The notes: generated by a model from the letters alone, not told the origin. DNA of 64,000 nucleotides from Clostridium jeddahitimonense (GCA_000753455.2 LM994670.1:156274-220273), one strand, 5' to 3'. Counted from the first letter of the stretch, positions 36,775 through 48,112 are shown. A program made the numbers and translations.

Positions 36775-37977
36775 ATGCCTATATACGTTTATGAAGGAAA
36801 AACACTAAATGGCTCTGTAGCAAAAGGGAAGGCTGAGTATTTTAATATAAATGAAGCTAGAGAATCTCTTAGGGGAAAAGGTATATTTATTAATTCTATA
36901 AAAGAAGAAACCGCAAGCATGAACATAGAATTTAACTTAAAAAGGAATATACCTTATCAAGACATAGCGATATTTTGCAGACAGTTACATTTTGGACTAG
37001 CTGCTGGAATACCCATGCTTAGAGCTATTTCAATGGTAAAAGATCAGATAGAACATAAAAAACTGAAAAAGATTTTAAATAATGTTTATGAAGAAATTCA
37101 AAAGGGATCAGCGCTATCAGAAGTGTTAGGACAACATAAGGAAATTCCATATATGTTAACAGCTATGGTTGAAGTAGGAGAAGCTACAGGTAATATTGAT
37201 CATATCATGGGGGAAATGGCTGAGTATTATGATAAGCAACATAGACAAAAGAAGACTATTGATGCTGCATTAACTTATCCTAAATTCTTATTGGCATTTT
37301 CAATATGTATAGTTATAGGTCTTGTAACATTTGTAGTTCCAACCTTTGTTGATTCAATTTTATCAGCAGGACAAGAACTACCATTACCTACTCAAGTATT
37401 GATAGCAATAAGTGATTTTGTTAAAAATAATTTCTTATTATTAATAGTAGTATCAATTGGTTTATATATTTTTAAATTAACTTTAATAGATATAAATCCA
37501 AAGATTCAATATGAAATAGATAGATTTTTAGTAACTAATAAAAAGTTATCACCAATAACACAGCAAATATTTACAGCAAGATTTGCAAGAACCTTTGCGC
37601 TTTTAGTACAAGGTGGTATGAGTGTTATGAATGGATTAGAGATAGCAGGCAATGCTGTTGACAACCGTTATATTAAAAAGATGGTTGAAGAATGTAATTT
37701 ACTAATTCAGAAAGGTGCTGGAATAGGAGATTCTTTGGAAACAAGGAAGATATTTCCTAAAATGATGACTCAAATGATGAAGGTAGGAGAAGAAACAGGA
37801 AGTATAGACGATATACTAAAGAAAACTTCAGAATACTACGAAATAGAAGCAGAATTTGCTATTAAAAAACTAACAGCTTTAATAGAGCCAATAATGATAG
37901 TATTTTTAGCATTTATAGTAGGATTTGTAGTAATATCATTAGCAATGCCAATGTTCCAGGTAATGGGAGCAGTTTAA
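36775..37977 (+). CDS. pilC: Type IV pilus inner-membrane platform PilC
   Basis: 400 residues with two GspF domains, each having the pattern FCRQLHFGLAAGIPMLRAI / FARTFALLVQGGMSVMNGL and VGEATGNID / VGEETGSID, and three membrane helices. It transmits the motion of PilB to the growing pilus. Starts 15 bases after pilB. Confidence 0.96.
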   Translation: MPIYVYEGKTLNGSVAKGKAEYFNINEARESLRGKGIFINSIKEETASMNIEFNLKRNIPYQDIAIFCRQLHFGLAAGIPMLRAISMVKDQIEHKKLKKILNNVYEEIQKGSALSEVLGQHKEIPYMLTAMVEVGEATGNIDHIMGEMAEYYDKQHRQKKTIDAALTYPKFLLAFSICIVIGLVTFVVPTFVDSILSAGQELPLPTQVLIAISDFVKNNFLLLIVVSIGLYIFKLTLIDINPKIQYEIDRFLVTNKKLSPITQQIFTARFARTFALLVQGGMSVMNGLEIAGNAVDNRYIKKMVEECNLLIQKGAGIGDSLETRKIFPKMMTQMMKVGEETGSIDDILKKTSEYYEIEAEFAIKKLTALIEPIMIVFLAFIVGFVVISLAMPMFQVMGAV

Positions 37978-38039
37978 TAAGGTATATGGACAAAGGTCTT
38001 TATATAAAAATATGAAACATATTCAAGGGGGAATAAACA

Positions 38040-38447
38040 ATGAAATTAAACAAAAAGAAAAAAGGATTCACATTAATCGAACTTATGGCTGTTATTGCTA
38101 TTGTTGCAATATTAGCTGCAGTATTAGTACCAACTGTATCAGGGTATATTACTAGATCAAAGAAAACAGCAATAATAACACAAGTAAGGACAGTTGTAAA
38201 TGCAATTGAAACACATAATGCTACTTCAACATCACCTATAACAACTGGGGATGTAAGTGATGTACCTGATAAAGTAGGGGCAGATTTATTAACAGCTAAA
38301 GATATTGATAAACTAGATGAAATGACAGTAGAACAGGCTATAGCAATAAATGGAGATGCAGATGCTATAAGAAAAATTGAAATTGAAAGTACAACAGGAA
38401 CTTTTTCATCATATACAGAAGAAAAGGAAGAAGAAGGAACAAAATAA
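38040..38447 (+). CDS. pilA: Major-type prepilin
   Basis: 135 residues. A short basic leader MKLNKKKKG ends at the peptidase site, before FTLIELMAVIAIVAILAAVL, the conserved hydrophobic assembly helix with Glu5. The C-terminal part is small, Thr/Glu-rich and without cysteines. A strong ribosome site (AAGGGGG) and a terminator directly behind it suit high expression as the main pilus subunit. Confidence 0.93.
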   Translation: MKLNKKKKGFTLIELMAVIAIVAILAAVLVPTVSGYITRSKKTAIITQVRTVVNAIETHNATSTSPITTGDVSDVPDKVGADLLTAKDIDKLDEMTVEQAIAINGDADAIRKIEIESTTGTFSSYTEEKEEEGTK

Positions 38448-38481
38448 TTTTAGAAACTTTACTTAGGTTATAAAATTATAA

Positions 38482-38514
38482 AAATCAGGACCATAAAGGT
38501 CCTGATTTTTTAAG
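38482..38514 (+). terminator. Terminator between the two prepilin genes
   Basis: AAATCAGGACC (38482-38492) pairs perfectly with GGTCCTGATTT (38498-38508), followed by TTTT. The next start codon is only ten bases further on. Confidence 0.88.
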
Positions 38515-38522
38515 AGGATATT

Positions 38523-38963
38523 ATGAATAAGAATTATAAAAAAATGGGATTCGCATTAGTTGAATTAATGGCTGTTATAGCGATATTAGCTATCTTAGCA
38601 GCAGTATTAGTATCGAATGTAGCGGGGTATATTAATAAATCTAAAAAGCATTTAGTATTTATGCAAGCTAAATCTATAGTGCAAGCTGTAGAATCATACA
38701 ACATATTTAATTCTCCTATTAATGACGATTTTTTGGGTGATGATATAGGTAAAGGTGTAATAACTATACTAATTGAAAATGATTTTTTGGATGGAAATTT
38801 TAAATTGGATAAGTTGAGTAGTAAAATGGCTTATTCAGATGTAAAAGATATAAGTGATAATATTAGCAAATTTGAGAGAATGGAATTAAAAAAAGGTGTT
38901 TTATATACATGGAAATTATCAGATGGAGGTACGTATATAAATAAAGACCTTCAAGAGTGGTAG
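38523..38963 (+). CDS. Second prepilin
   Basis: 146 residues. Leader MNKNYKKMG, then FALVELMAVIAILAILAAVL, retaining Gly-1 and Glu5 although Thr2 is replaced by Ala. The first 50 residues are very similar to those of the preceding prepilin, so a gene duplication is likely; the C-terminal domains have diverged. Its place after a terminator suggests a lower-abundance subunit. Confidence 0.9.
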   Translation: MNKNYKKMGFALVELMAVIAILAILAAVLVSNVAGYINKSKKHLVFMQAKSIVQAVESYNIFNSPINDDFLGDDIGKGVITILIENDFLDGNFKLDKLSSKMAYSDVKDISDNISKFERMELKKGVLYTWKLSDGGTYINKDLQEW

Positions 38964-38990
38964 GATAACTATAGATAAGAGGTGAATATA

Positions 38991-40760
38991 TTGAATATTT
39001 CTAAAAGTAATAAAAGGCTATCTATTCAAATTACAGATTCGTCTATAAATATTCTTATTGGTAATAAGAATAAAATATTTGATGCAAAGTCAATAGATTT
39101 AGAAAGTGGGATTTTTAGTGATGGTAATGTAATAGATATAGATAGATTAGCTGATAAGTTAAATGGGTATTTAGAAGTTAATGCAAGGGATATTAAGGAA
39201 GTATCTTTTGTTTTAGCTGGTTCAGATATAATTACAAGGTATATTGAAGTTCCTATCCTTAAGGATAATGCTTTAAGAGAAGCTGTTCATTTTGAGTTTA
39301 ATCAATTTATACCTGAAATAGATAGTTATTACATGAACTATGAAATAGTTGAAAAGATAAATACAAAAGAAAAGAAAGCATACAAGATTGTACTTGTTGC
39401 AGCAAGAAGAGAAAAGATTAATAAGTTAGTTGAGATATCCAACAAGATAGACAAAGAATTAGATGTAATTGATACTTTATCAAATAGTTTGGCTAGAAAT
39501 TTAAAAGGTAGTAATTATTTAGTTACTGAAGAATCAACAGGAATAATTTATTTAGGATCAGATAGTTCTGTGCTTAGCATAATTGAAGATAGAGCATTAA
39601 AGTTTGAAAAAAATCTTCCTTATGGAATTAATAATATATTTGATGAAGTTTATGAAGAAGTAGCAGCAACAGCTATTGATGTTAGAAGTATAGATAAGGT
39701 TTTAGATTATTCACCAAAATCTAAAATAAGTTTTGAAGCTTTACTAAGCAATATTAATAATATTATTAGATTTTATAATTCAGATAGAAACAATAGATCT
39801 ATTAGCAATCTGGTTATAGTATCTGTTAATAATTCTATTGAGGGAATAGAAAGATATTTTGAAAAATACTTTGAGATTCCATGTGTAGCTGTAAGACAAC
39901 CATCTGATTTGAATTTAAAAGTAAAGTTTAATGATAACTTTACAAATTTCATACCATCTTATGGAGTATTACTAAGAGGAAACAGCAAATATTTACTTAA
40001 TTTAAATCCAAAGGTTATTAATAAAGAAGAGAATAAGGAGGATTTAGATAAAAAACTAGTAAAAGCTACAGTATTAGTAGTTTCAGTGATGTTAGTAGCA
40101 TCTATACCTTTATTTGTTATTAATAAAATAATAAGCAAGGATATTACTAGTTTAGAGACAGAGGTTGCTAAGTACTCAGAAATAGTTCAAAAGAATACCG
40201 ATTTAAAAGCAAATAATGCAAAGGTAGAAAATTTTATAAATAGAATTGAAGGCGTAGAGGATAATGCTGCTAAAACTTCAATAATAATGGCGAAGTTAAA
40301 TACTTATGTTCCAAAAGAAATAACTTTTAATAGCATGTCGCTCTCAGATTCAGGTTCAATTAGTATTAGTGGAGAATCAACAACCTATTATTCAGTACCA
40401 GAATTTTTAGCAAATCTTCAAATGAGTGATGAGTTTGCTAATGCAAAAATTAGCAATATAACGCCTATAGAAAATACTGTTGTGGTTGCTAGTGGAAGAA
40501 GTGCATCATCTTCAGATAATAATGGAGATACATCAGCAGTAAAGGTGGAAGAAGATTCTAAGAAAATAATTGAAGAGAAGTCAGGTTCAGATGTTGGAAA
40601 AGGAACAGATGGAGGAAGTACAACTTCATCAGGGTCGTCAGCTAGCAATGAACAAAACTCGAATAGGACAAGTAGTTCAAATAATAGTAATACAAGTTTA
40701 AGTTATAGTTTTTCAATTTCAATTGAGGGGGTAAGTAAAGATGGAACAGGAGCTAAATAA
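38991..40760 (+). CDS. PilM-PilN fusion protein
   Basis: About 589 residues. The first 330 residues resemble the actin-like PilM ATPase (RLSIQITDSSINILIG; VSFVLAGSDIITRYIEVP). They are followed by LLNLNPK, like the PilN N-terminal motif that docks into PilM, then a membrane helix at about 359-380, a coiled coil and the PilN ferredoxin-like fold (YVPKEITFNSMSLS). A Ser/Gly/Asn-rich stretch (about 502-572) precedes the C terminus. TTG 38991 is preferred on AAGAGGTG spacing; GTG at 38982 is possible. It aligns the cytoplasmic and membrane parts of the pilus machine. Confidence 0.85.
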   Translation: MNISKSNKRLSIQITDSSINILIGNKNKIFDAKSIDLESGIFSDGNVIDIDRLADKLNGYLEVNARDIKEVSFVLAGSDIITRYIEVPILKDNALREAVHFEFNQFIPEIDSYYMNYEIVEKINTKEKKAYKIVLVAARREKINKLVEISNKIDKELDVIDTLSNSLARNLKGSNYLVTEESTGIIYLGSDSSVLSIIEDRALKFEKNLPYGINNIFDEVYEEVAATAIDVRSIDKVLDYSPKSKISFEALLSNINNIIRFYNSDRNNRSISNLVIVSVNNSIEGIERYFEKYFEIPCVAVRQPSDLNLKVKFNDNFTNFIPSYGVLLRGNSKYLLNLNPKVINKEENKEDLDKKLVKATVLVVSVMLVASIPLFVINKIISKDITSLETEVAKYSEIVQKNTDLKANNAKVENFINRIEGVEDNAAKTSIIMAKLNTYVPKEITFNSMSLSDSGSISISGESTTYYSVPEFLANLQMSDEFANAKISNITPIENTVVVASGRSASSSDNNGDTSAVKVEEDSKKIIEEKSGSDVGKGTDGGSTTSSGSSASNEQNSNRTSSSNNSNTSLSYSFSISIEGVSKDGTGAK

Positions 40761-41508
40761 CCTTGAACAATCTAAGAAACAAAATAGAGTTGTTGAATGG
40801 TTAAAAGCACAAAGTAAAAAAGATAAAATGATTTTAGCATCTACTATAATAATAGTTTCTGTTGTTTTAGCATTAAGATTTGCTATATTACCTCAGTTAG
40901 AAAACTATAGTAATAGTCTAATGAGATTAGATCAACTTAATACTGAGGTAGCTAGGATAAAAAGATTACCACAAGAAAATAAAGTATTAGAAGAAAAGGC
41001 TGAAGAATTACAAGCTTTATATGAAAATGCATTAGTAAAGCTACCAAAAACCCCTGAAGTAGCACAAGTGGCTTATGATATAAGATACTTTGTAAAAGAT
41101 ACTAATGTGGAGTTATTATCATTAGGTTTTTCTGAAGGCGATGTTGAAGAAGAGCAAATAATCAAAAAAGATGAAGTTAAAACAGATGAAAATGGCGTTG
41201 TAACTGAAGTTGATAGAGGTCTTGAAGGTGAAAACACTCAAGCTTCAGAAGTAGCACAAGAACATGCTGTTAAGAAGCAAGTTGTAAGCATATCAGTATC
41301 AGGTTTACATAAAGATATTATGTCTTTTATAAAGAAGATAGAAAACTATTCAAGAATTGCAGATGTTTCAAATATATCTTTAAGTAAAGCCGAAGGTAAA
41401 AATTTAAATGCTAGTATTACAGCGAATTTCTATAATTTAAACTATGAGGAGAAGGAAAGCTATGATTTCAATGATGGAACTTATGGAAGAGAAGACTCCT
41501 TTAACTAA
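40741..41508 (+). CDS. pilO: PilO-like pilus alignment protein
   Basis: 255 residues: basic N terminus, one membrane helix (about 31-50), a coiled coil (60-95) and a ferredoxin-like C-terminal domain interrupted by an acidic loop. Its start overlaps the end of the PilM-PilN gene by 20 bases. Its position and architecture are those of PilO, which pairs with PilN in the membrane. Confidence 0.88.
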   Translation: MEQELNNLEQSKKQNRVVEWLKAQSKKDKMILASTIIIVSVVLALRFAILPQLENYSNSLMRLDQLNTEVARIKRLPQENKVLEEKAEELQALYENALVKLPKTPEVAQVAYDIRYFVKDTNVELLSLGFSEGDVEEEQIIKKDEVKTDENGVVTEVDRGLEGENTQASEVAQEHAVKKQVVSISVSGLHKDIMSFIKKIENYSRIADVSNISLSKAEGKNLNASITANFYNLNYEEKESYDFNDGTYGREDSFN

Positions 41509-41974
41509 AAATACTGACAAGAAGAAAGGGATGACACTAGTAGAAGTAATGGCTGCTATGGCCATCCTTTCTATTTTGTTTGCGGCTATAAGTGGTCTTA
41601 TGATAAATACAGTTAAAATAGAGGATAGATCGAATGTTTTATTAGATAATAGTAGTATTATTAAAGCAATAATGCTTGTTTTTGAAACAGATAGTGATAT
41701 TGGTAACGATTCAGAAAACATTAATAATGAAAGATTTAATCAATTAAAGCCAATAAATGATGGTGATATTAAAACTACTATTATTAACTTTGATACAATA
41801 GAAGGTATGCAAGATCAATTAATAAATGGAACTATATCATTAGTAGGTAAATACAAGGCTGAAATAAGTATAGAAAAACTTAGAGGAAAAAAGTTATATA
41901 AAATTAGTACTACTCTTACTAACACATTGAAACAACAAAGTATAGAAAAAGAGATTATTATAAATAGACAGTAA
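41462..41974 (+). CDS. Minor prepilin (PilV-like)
   Basis: About 170 residues. The leader ends KKKG, before MTLVEVMAAMAILSILFAAIS, a prepilin helix with Met1 and Glu5. The long leader (about 21 residues) carries Thr/Lys. ATG 41462 is chosen for its distance from GAGGAGAAGGA; the gene overlaps pilO by 47 bases. Probably a priming-complex minor pilin. Confidence 0.85.
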   Translation: MISMMELMEEKTPLTKNTDKKKGMTLVEVMAAMAILSILFAAISGLMINTVKIEDRSNVLLDNSSIIKAIMLVFETDSDIGNDSENINNERFNQLKPINDGDIKTTIINFDTIEGMQDQLINGTISLVGKYKAEISIEKLRGKKLYKISTTLTNTLKQQSIEKEIIINRQ

Positions 41975-41992
41975 TTTTTGAGAGGTGATATT

Positions 41993-43204
41993 ATGAAAGG
42001 TAAAAAAGGTGGATTTACGTTAATTGAGCTTATGGCTGTTATGGCTATTTCTAGCATAGCGCTATTAATGATTAGCACTGTATTTGTTCAAGGTAATAAA
42101 ATATTTAATAGAACTAATAATCTTGCTGCAATAGAAGATGAATTTAGAAATGCAATAGTAAGCATTGAGAGAAGTGTTGGTAATTCGGAAAGTGATAAAG
42201 TTAATGTTACTAACTTAGAATTAGCTGATAATAAATCAAAAGAACTAATAAGTATTACGGATGGAATGAAGTATATAGAAATTAAAAATGATGACGGAAC
42301 AAATAGTTTGATTGAATTAGACTCAACTAATAATAAAAGCAAAGTATTAGTCAGTAGAATTACTAAGAAGCCAGAAGAACACTTTGTAGTAAATGTTTCT
42401 GAAAGAAATAAAATAATTAATATATCTATGCCTGGAATTACTAAAGGAAATACGGCAAGAGCAGATAATTATTCTGGTAGTATCGACATTAAAAATAATG
42501 CGAATATATGCTTGGAAATTGCTAATGAGGGTAATAGTAAACCAGAAGAAGATGAGTTTATAGCTAGCATGACTAATAATATTAATATTGTAGGAGATAT
42601 TGAATTTAGTGGTAGTGACCAACATAATAAGGTTGATAATAGTTTAAGTATCGGAATTGGTGGAAAATTAGAAGGTAATGTTGATGGGGAAAGTAATATA
42701 GAAAAAGATAAAAAGTTAAAGAAAATTATATTTGACGATAAAGCTCCAATAATGGATACTTTAGAATTTACTGTAGCAGAGAATGGTAAAATTCCAAAAA
42801 TCACAGCAACCCCCAAAATTATAAAACATAAGATTGGAGATTATGATTTATATTTGGTTAGAGGTAATACAAGGATACATTATATAAACTTTAAAGGAAA
42901 TAAAGATGATAATCACGAAATTAGCATAGATAATTCTATAATAATATCAGGTGGAGATTTAATAATAAATATAGATAATGGTATAGGGAGCGTTGCAAGA
43001 AGATTAGAAGTAAATAATTCAATTATTTACTGTAATACAATGAAAAGTATAGATAATAAACAAGTACTATTATCAGCTAACCCAATTGATTCGCAACATA
43101 TTTTAAATTCTTATGCCAAGTCTTTAGATGATGGAAGCGATAGTACTGTTGGAAAAGAAATGGTAAAGATAATGAATAATGTAGGGTTTACATTAGGAAA
43201 GTAA
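41993..43204 (+). CDS. Minor prepilin (PilW-like)
   Basis: About 403 residues. Leader MKGKKGG followed by FTLIELMAVMAISSIALLMIS. The large extracellular part has a repetitive, Asn/Ile/Asp-rich beta pattern (from about 190) reminiscent of a beta-helix. ATG 41993 follows GAGAGGTGA. It is much longer than typical pilins and could sit at the pilus tip. Confidence 0.82.
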   Translation: MKGKKGGFTLIELMAVMAISSIALLMISTVFVQGNKIFNRTNNLAAIEDEFRNAIVSIERSVGNSESDKVNVTNLELADNKSKELISITDGMKYIEIKNDDGTNSLIELDSTNNKSKVLVSRITKKPEEHFVVNVSERNKIINISMPGITKGNTARADNYSGSIDIKNNANICLEIANEGNSKPEEDEFIASMTNNINIVGDIEFSGSDQHNKVDNSLSIGIGGKLEGNVDGESNIEKDKKLKKIIFDDKAPIMDTLEFTVAENGKIPKITATPKIIKHKIGDYDLYLVRGNTRIHYINFKGNKDDNHEISIDNSIIISGGDLIINIDNGIGSVARRLEVNNSIIYCNTMKSIDNKQVLLSANPIDSQHILNSYAKSLDDGSDSTVGKEMVKIMNNVGFTLGK

Positions 43205-43228
43205 ATGAATGTAAATAGGAGATTGATG

Positions 43229-44350
43229 ATGAAAAAAAGAGGGTCAGCATTAGCAATTGTACTAATAATGATGTCTGCATTATTAATTTTAGGAACTGCA
43301 GTTTCAGCAGCAGTTGTTAACTCTACTAAATTTAATGCTAATTATAGTGATAATATTGATTTAGAGTTAGCTGCTAAAACCGGAGTTAATATATTAAGAG
43401 AAGACTTCTTTCATAAAGTACAATATAGTAAGGAACTAAAAGGTATTGATGAGATAAATAGATATGTAGAGAATAAAAGTTATATGAATTCTTCTCAAGT
43501 AATTAATATAATAGATGATTATAAAAACAATAAAGATATAATTATTTCATTAGATATGTTGATAAACAAAGTATCAGACCAATATGAAGTTGATATTATT
43601 GCTATAGCAAATGAGGTTGGTAAAAATGCAACGAAACAAGATAAACAGACTATTAAATTAAATCTTAAAGAAGAAGAAGCTAAAGTTGATATGGATAAAT
43701 TTACTGATATTCTACTTAATAATTCTTTTGCCTTGTTACAGTTTGAAGAGAAGGAAGAATACTTTAATATTATCTCAGGGAGCTTTAATTCAAGTACGGC
43801 AGAGGTATATATTCAACCTTTTAAAGAGAATGTTAATGGATTAAATAATAAGTATGTAATTGGTAATAAAATGATATTAGGGCCAAATTTGAAATTTAAT
43901 TATGGTCAATATTATTCATCTAAATATGGAGGAATAAGGGAGTTGGCCAATAAATCTGCAAGTGGACAAGAAATTAAGGATAAAGATAATAATAAAGTAA
44001 TAGGTAAGGCTATAGATATAGAAGACAATAGTGGACGTGTAATAGGTAGTGCTATAGATTTAGGAACATATAAGATTGTATTAATTAACGGTGATTTAAT
44101 TCTAGATAAGTTAAATGATGCACCGTACAAAACTATCATATATGCTACTGGGAAAATAATAATGAAAAATGTGTCAGGAACTCCTACATTCAATGCTAGT
44201 TACTCTAGCTTAACTTCCAGAGAAGGTATAAGTATTGAATCAGGTTCATTAGCACTATATTATAAACCGAATGATTCTACAGAACATAGAATATCTTTAA
44301 GCGAACAGGAAAAGTTTAAAGAAGTTTTGAAAAAATATGCAGTAGAATAA
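43229..44350 (+). CDS. PilX-like pilus-associated protein
   Basis: About 373 residues. The start MKKRGSALAIVLIMMSALLILG has a basic leader and a hydrophobic helix but lacks Glu5, as in PilX/GspK-type minor pilins. The rest is extracellular and has a beta-rich C-terminal domain like that of the preceding gene. ATG 43229 is favoured on AGGAG spacing; ATGs at 43205 and 43226 are in frame. Last gene of the pilus operon. Confidence 0.78.
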   Translation: MKKRGSALAIVLIMMSALLILGTAVSAAVVNSTKFNANYSDNIDLELAAKTGVNILREDFFHKVQYSKELKGIDEINRYVENKSYMNSSQVINIIDDYKNNKDIIISLDMLINKVSDQYEVDIIAIANEVGKNATKQDKQTIKLNLKEEEAKVDMDKFTDILLNNSFALLQFEEKEEYFNIISGSFNSSTAEVYIQPFKENVNGLNNKYVIGNKMILGPNLKFNYGQYYSSKYGGIRELANKSASGQEIKDKDNNKVIGKAIDIEDNSGRVIGSAIDLGTYKIVLINGDLILDKLNDAPYKTIIYATGKIIMKNVSGTPTFNASYSSLTSREGISIESGSLALYYKPNDSTEHRISLSEQEKFKEVLKKYAVE

Positions 44351-44443
44351 TATTTACTTACGAAATGAAAAAATATAGTGACATAATAAACTATGGTATT
44401 AATACATACTATAACTTATAACACTTTCAGAATAAAACAAATG

Positions 44444-44472
44444 TTGACAACCTATATGCTATAAATTATAAT
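44444..44472 (+). promoter_or_regulatory. Promoter of guaB leader
   Basis: Perfect TTGACA (44444-44449), 17-base spacer, perfect TATAAT (44467-44472). Start near 44479. Confidence 0.88.
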
Positions 44473-44504
44473 AGTAACAATAATAAAATACGAACAATAA
44501 AGAC

Positions 44505-44571
44505 TGCTTATATATCCCCCTAATATGGAGGGGAGTATCTACCGGAAACCGTAAAATTCCGACTATAAGTG
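44505..44571 (+). ncRNA. Purine riboswitch, guanine-type
   Basis: P1 is CTTATA (44507-44512) with TATAAG (44564-44569). P2 is CCCC/GGGG around the TAATATGG loop, J2/3 is TATCTACC, and P3 is CGGAA/TTCCG around ACCGTAAA. The specificity base is C (in CCGACTAT, position 44563), which selects guanine or hypoxanthine rather than adenine. It precedes guaB. Confidence 0.95.
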
Positions 44572-44608
44572 AAGTTTGATATAGCTTGCTTTGCAAGGAT
44601 TTTTTAGC

Positions 44609-44656
44609 ACAGGCATATTATCTTCACTTAATGGAGATAGTATGTCTGTTTTTTTA
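44609..44656 (+). terminator. Riboswitch-controlled terminator before guaB
   Basis: Stem 44609-44623 with 44635-44649 (two mismatches), then seven T. Its loop and 5' side (CTTCACTTA, 44622-44630) can pair instead with TAAGTGAAG next to the 3' P1 strand (44566-44574), forming an antiterminator. Guanine binding should thus cause termination. Confidence 0.88.
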
Positions 44657-44679
44657 TAATAAAATGTTTAAGGGGATGA

Positions 44680-46140
<1,461 letters not shown>

Positions 46141-46244
46141 AATTTTAGTGACAAGTGACAAGTCGCAAGCTAAAAGTTTATAATTAATACTTAAAATAGA
46201 GTTTTAGAGATAATTTATATTTAAAATTAATAGATTTGGAATTG

Positions 46245-46304
46245 GGGAGGAAAGATATATAGACTTATAAATAAGGTTTTTATATTTTTACTCCCTTTTA
46301 TTTT
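46245..46304 (+). terminator. Terminator between guaB and guaA
   Basis: 15-bp stem with one mismatch (46245-46259 with 46281-46295), followed by TTTTATTTT. guaA therefore probably has its own promoter; a TATAAT-like element occurs near 46360. Confidence 0.65.
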
Positions 46305-46410
46305 GAAAATACGAATTATATTTATTGATTTTAAAATAATATTCATATTTTTGTTGAAAAATGTATAATTTTACGAGATAATAAAGAAAAATACATTAGG
46401 GGGATTCTTA

Positions 46411-47952
46411 ATGAATAGAGAATTAGTATTAGTACTTGACTTTGGAGGTCAATACAATCAATTAATAGCAAGAAGAGTAAGAGAATGTAACGTATATTGT
46501 GAAGTTCATCCATATAATTTAAGTGTTGAAAAAATAAGAGAAATGAATCCAAAGGGAATAATATTTACTGGTGGACCTAATAGTGTTTATGGCGAGGATT
46601 CACCACTTTGTGATAAGGCTATATTTGAATTAGGGATACCTGTACTTGGTATTTGCTATGGATCACAACTTATGTCTCATGTTTTAGGAGGAAGTGTTGC
46701 AACTGCTCCTGTAAGTGAATATGGGAAGACAGAAGTTTCAGTAGATAATTCATCTAAATTATTTGATGGAGTACAATCTTCAACTATCTGTTGGATGAGT
46801 CATACAGACTATATAGAAAGAGCTCCAGAAAACTTTAAAATAATAGGTCACACTCCAGTATGTCCAGTAGCAGCTATGGAATGTGAAGAAAAGAACCTTT
46901 ATGCTGTTCAATTCCATCCAGAAGTTATGCACACTCAAGAAGGTACTAAGATGTTATCTAACTTCGTTAAGAATATCTGTAACTGTATCGGAGATTGGAC
47001 AATGGATTCTTTCGTTGAAAAGACAATCCAAGAAGTTAGAGAAAAAGTTGGAAATGGTAAAGTATTATGTGCATTATCAGGTGGAGTTGACTCATCTGTT
47101 GCTGCAGTACTTTTATCAAAAGCTGTTGGTAAGCAATTAACTTGTGTATTTGTTGACCACGGTCTACTTAGAAAGAATGAAGGCGATGAAGTAGAAGCTA
47201 TATTTGGACCAGAAGGTCAATATGACCTAAACTTCATAAGAGTAAATGCTCAAGAGAGATTCTATGAAGCTTTAGCTGGAGTAGAAGAGCCAGAAGCTAA
47301 GAGAAAAATCATCGGTGAAGAATTTATAAGAGTATTTGAAGAAGAAGCTAAGAAGATTGGCACAGTTGATTTCCTTGTTCAAGGTACAATCTACCCAGAT
47401 ATAATTGAAAGTGGACTTGGAGAATCAGCAGTTATTAAGTCTCACCATAATGTTGGAGGACTTCCTGACCACGTTGATTTCAAAGAGATAATCGAACCAT
47501 TAAGATTATTATTCAAGGATGAGGTTAGAAAAGCTGGATTAGAACTTAACATTCCAGAACATTTAGTGTTCAGACAACCATTCCCAGGACCAGGACTTGG
47601 AATAAGAATAATAGGGGAAGTAACAGCTGAAAAAGTTAAAATAGTTCAAGAAGCTGATTACATTTATAGAGAAGAAATAGTTAAAGCTGGAATTGATAAA
47701 GAGATTGGTCAATACTTTGCAGCATTAACTAACATGAGATCAGTTGGAGTTATGGGGGATGAGAGAACTTATGACTATGCTATAGCTTTAAGAGCTGTAA
47801 CAACTAGTGATTTCATGACTGCAGAGTCAGCAGATCTTCCATGGGAAGTACTTGGAAAAGTAACAACAAGAATAGTAAATGAAGTTAAAGGTGTTAACAG
47901 AGTAATGTACGATTGTACAGGAAAGCCACCAGCAACTATTGAGTTTGAATAA
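46411..47952 (+). CDS. guaA: GMP synthase (glutamine-hydrolysing)
   Basis: 513 residues. The class I amidotransferase domain has the nucleophile Cys82 in GICYGSQ and QFHPEV; the ATP pyrophosphatase domain has LSGGVDSSV. It converts XMP to GMP, completing the pathway begun by guaB. Ribosome site AGGGGGA. Confidence 0.98.
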   Translation: MNRELVLVLDFGGQYNQLIARRVRECNVYCEVHPYNLSVEKIREMNPKGIIFTGGPNSVYGEDSPLCDKAIFELGIPVLGICYGSQLMSHVLGGSVATAPVSEYGKTEVSVDNSSKLFDGVQSSTICWMSHTDYIERAPENFKIIGHTPVCPVAAMECEEKNLYAVQFHPEVMHTQEGTKMLSNFVKNICNCIGDWTMDSFVEKTIQEVREKVGNGKVLCALSGGVDSSVAAVLLSKAVGKQLTCVFVDHGLLRKNEGDEVEAIFGPEGQYDLNFIRVNAQERFYEALAGVEEPEAKRKIIGEEFIRVFEEEAKKIGTVDFLVQGTIYPDIIESGLGESAVIKSHHNVGGLPDHVDFKEIIEPLRLLFKDEVRKAGLELNIPEHLVFRQPFPGPGLGIRIIGEVTAEKVKIVQEADYIYREEIVKAGIDKEIGQYFAALTNMRSVGVMGDERTYDYAIALRAVTTSDFMTAESADLPWEVLGKVTTRIVNEVKGVNRVMYDCTGKPPATIEFE

Positions 47953-47970
47953 AAAATATTTTGCTAAAGA

Positions 47971-48004
47971 AAAGCCATTGAAATTATTTCAATGGCTTTT
48001 TTTA
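47971..48004 (+). terminator. Terminator after guaA
   Basis: 13-bp perfect stem (47971-47983 with 47987-47999), followed by T residues. Confidence 0.9.
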
Positions 48005-48048
48005 TCTTGAAATGTAGTATTTTGTTGGAAAAGGATATATGGTAATAA

Positions 48049-48077
48049 TTGACATGATATGTCTTGTGTTTTATAGT
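48049..48077 (+). promoter_or_regulatory. Promoter of the single-pass protein gene
   Basis: TTGACA (48049-48054), 17-base spacer, TATAGT (48072-48077). Confidence 0.75.
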
Positions 48078-48112
48078 ATAAATGTGGGAAATTTGAGGTA
48101 TGAGGTGAGAGA

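Noticed and set aside
41437..42816. Several minus-strand open frames opposite the minor pilin genes
   Set aside because: They are mirror frames of A/T-rich pilin genes, overlap each other, and none has a good start site.
46141..46175. Tandem GTGACAA direct repeat after guaB
   Set aside because: Only two short imperfect copies; no evidence for a binding site or mobile element.
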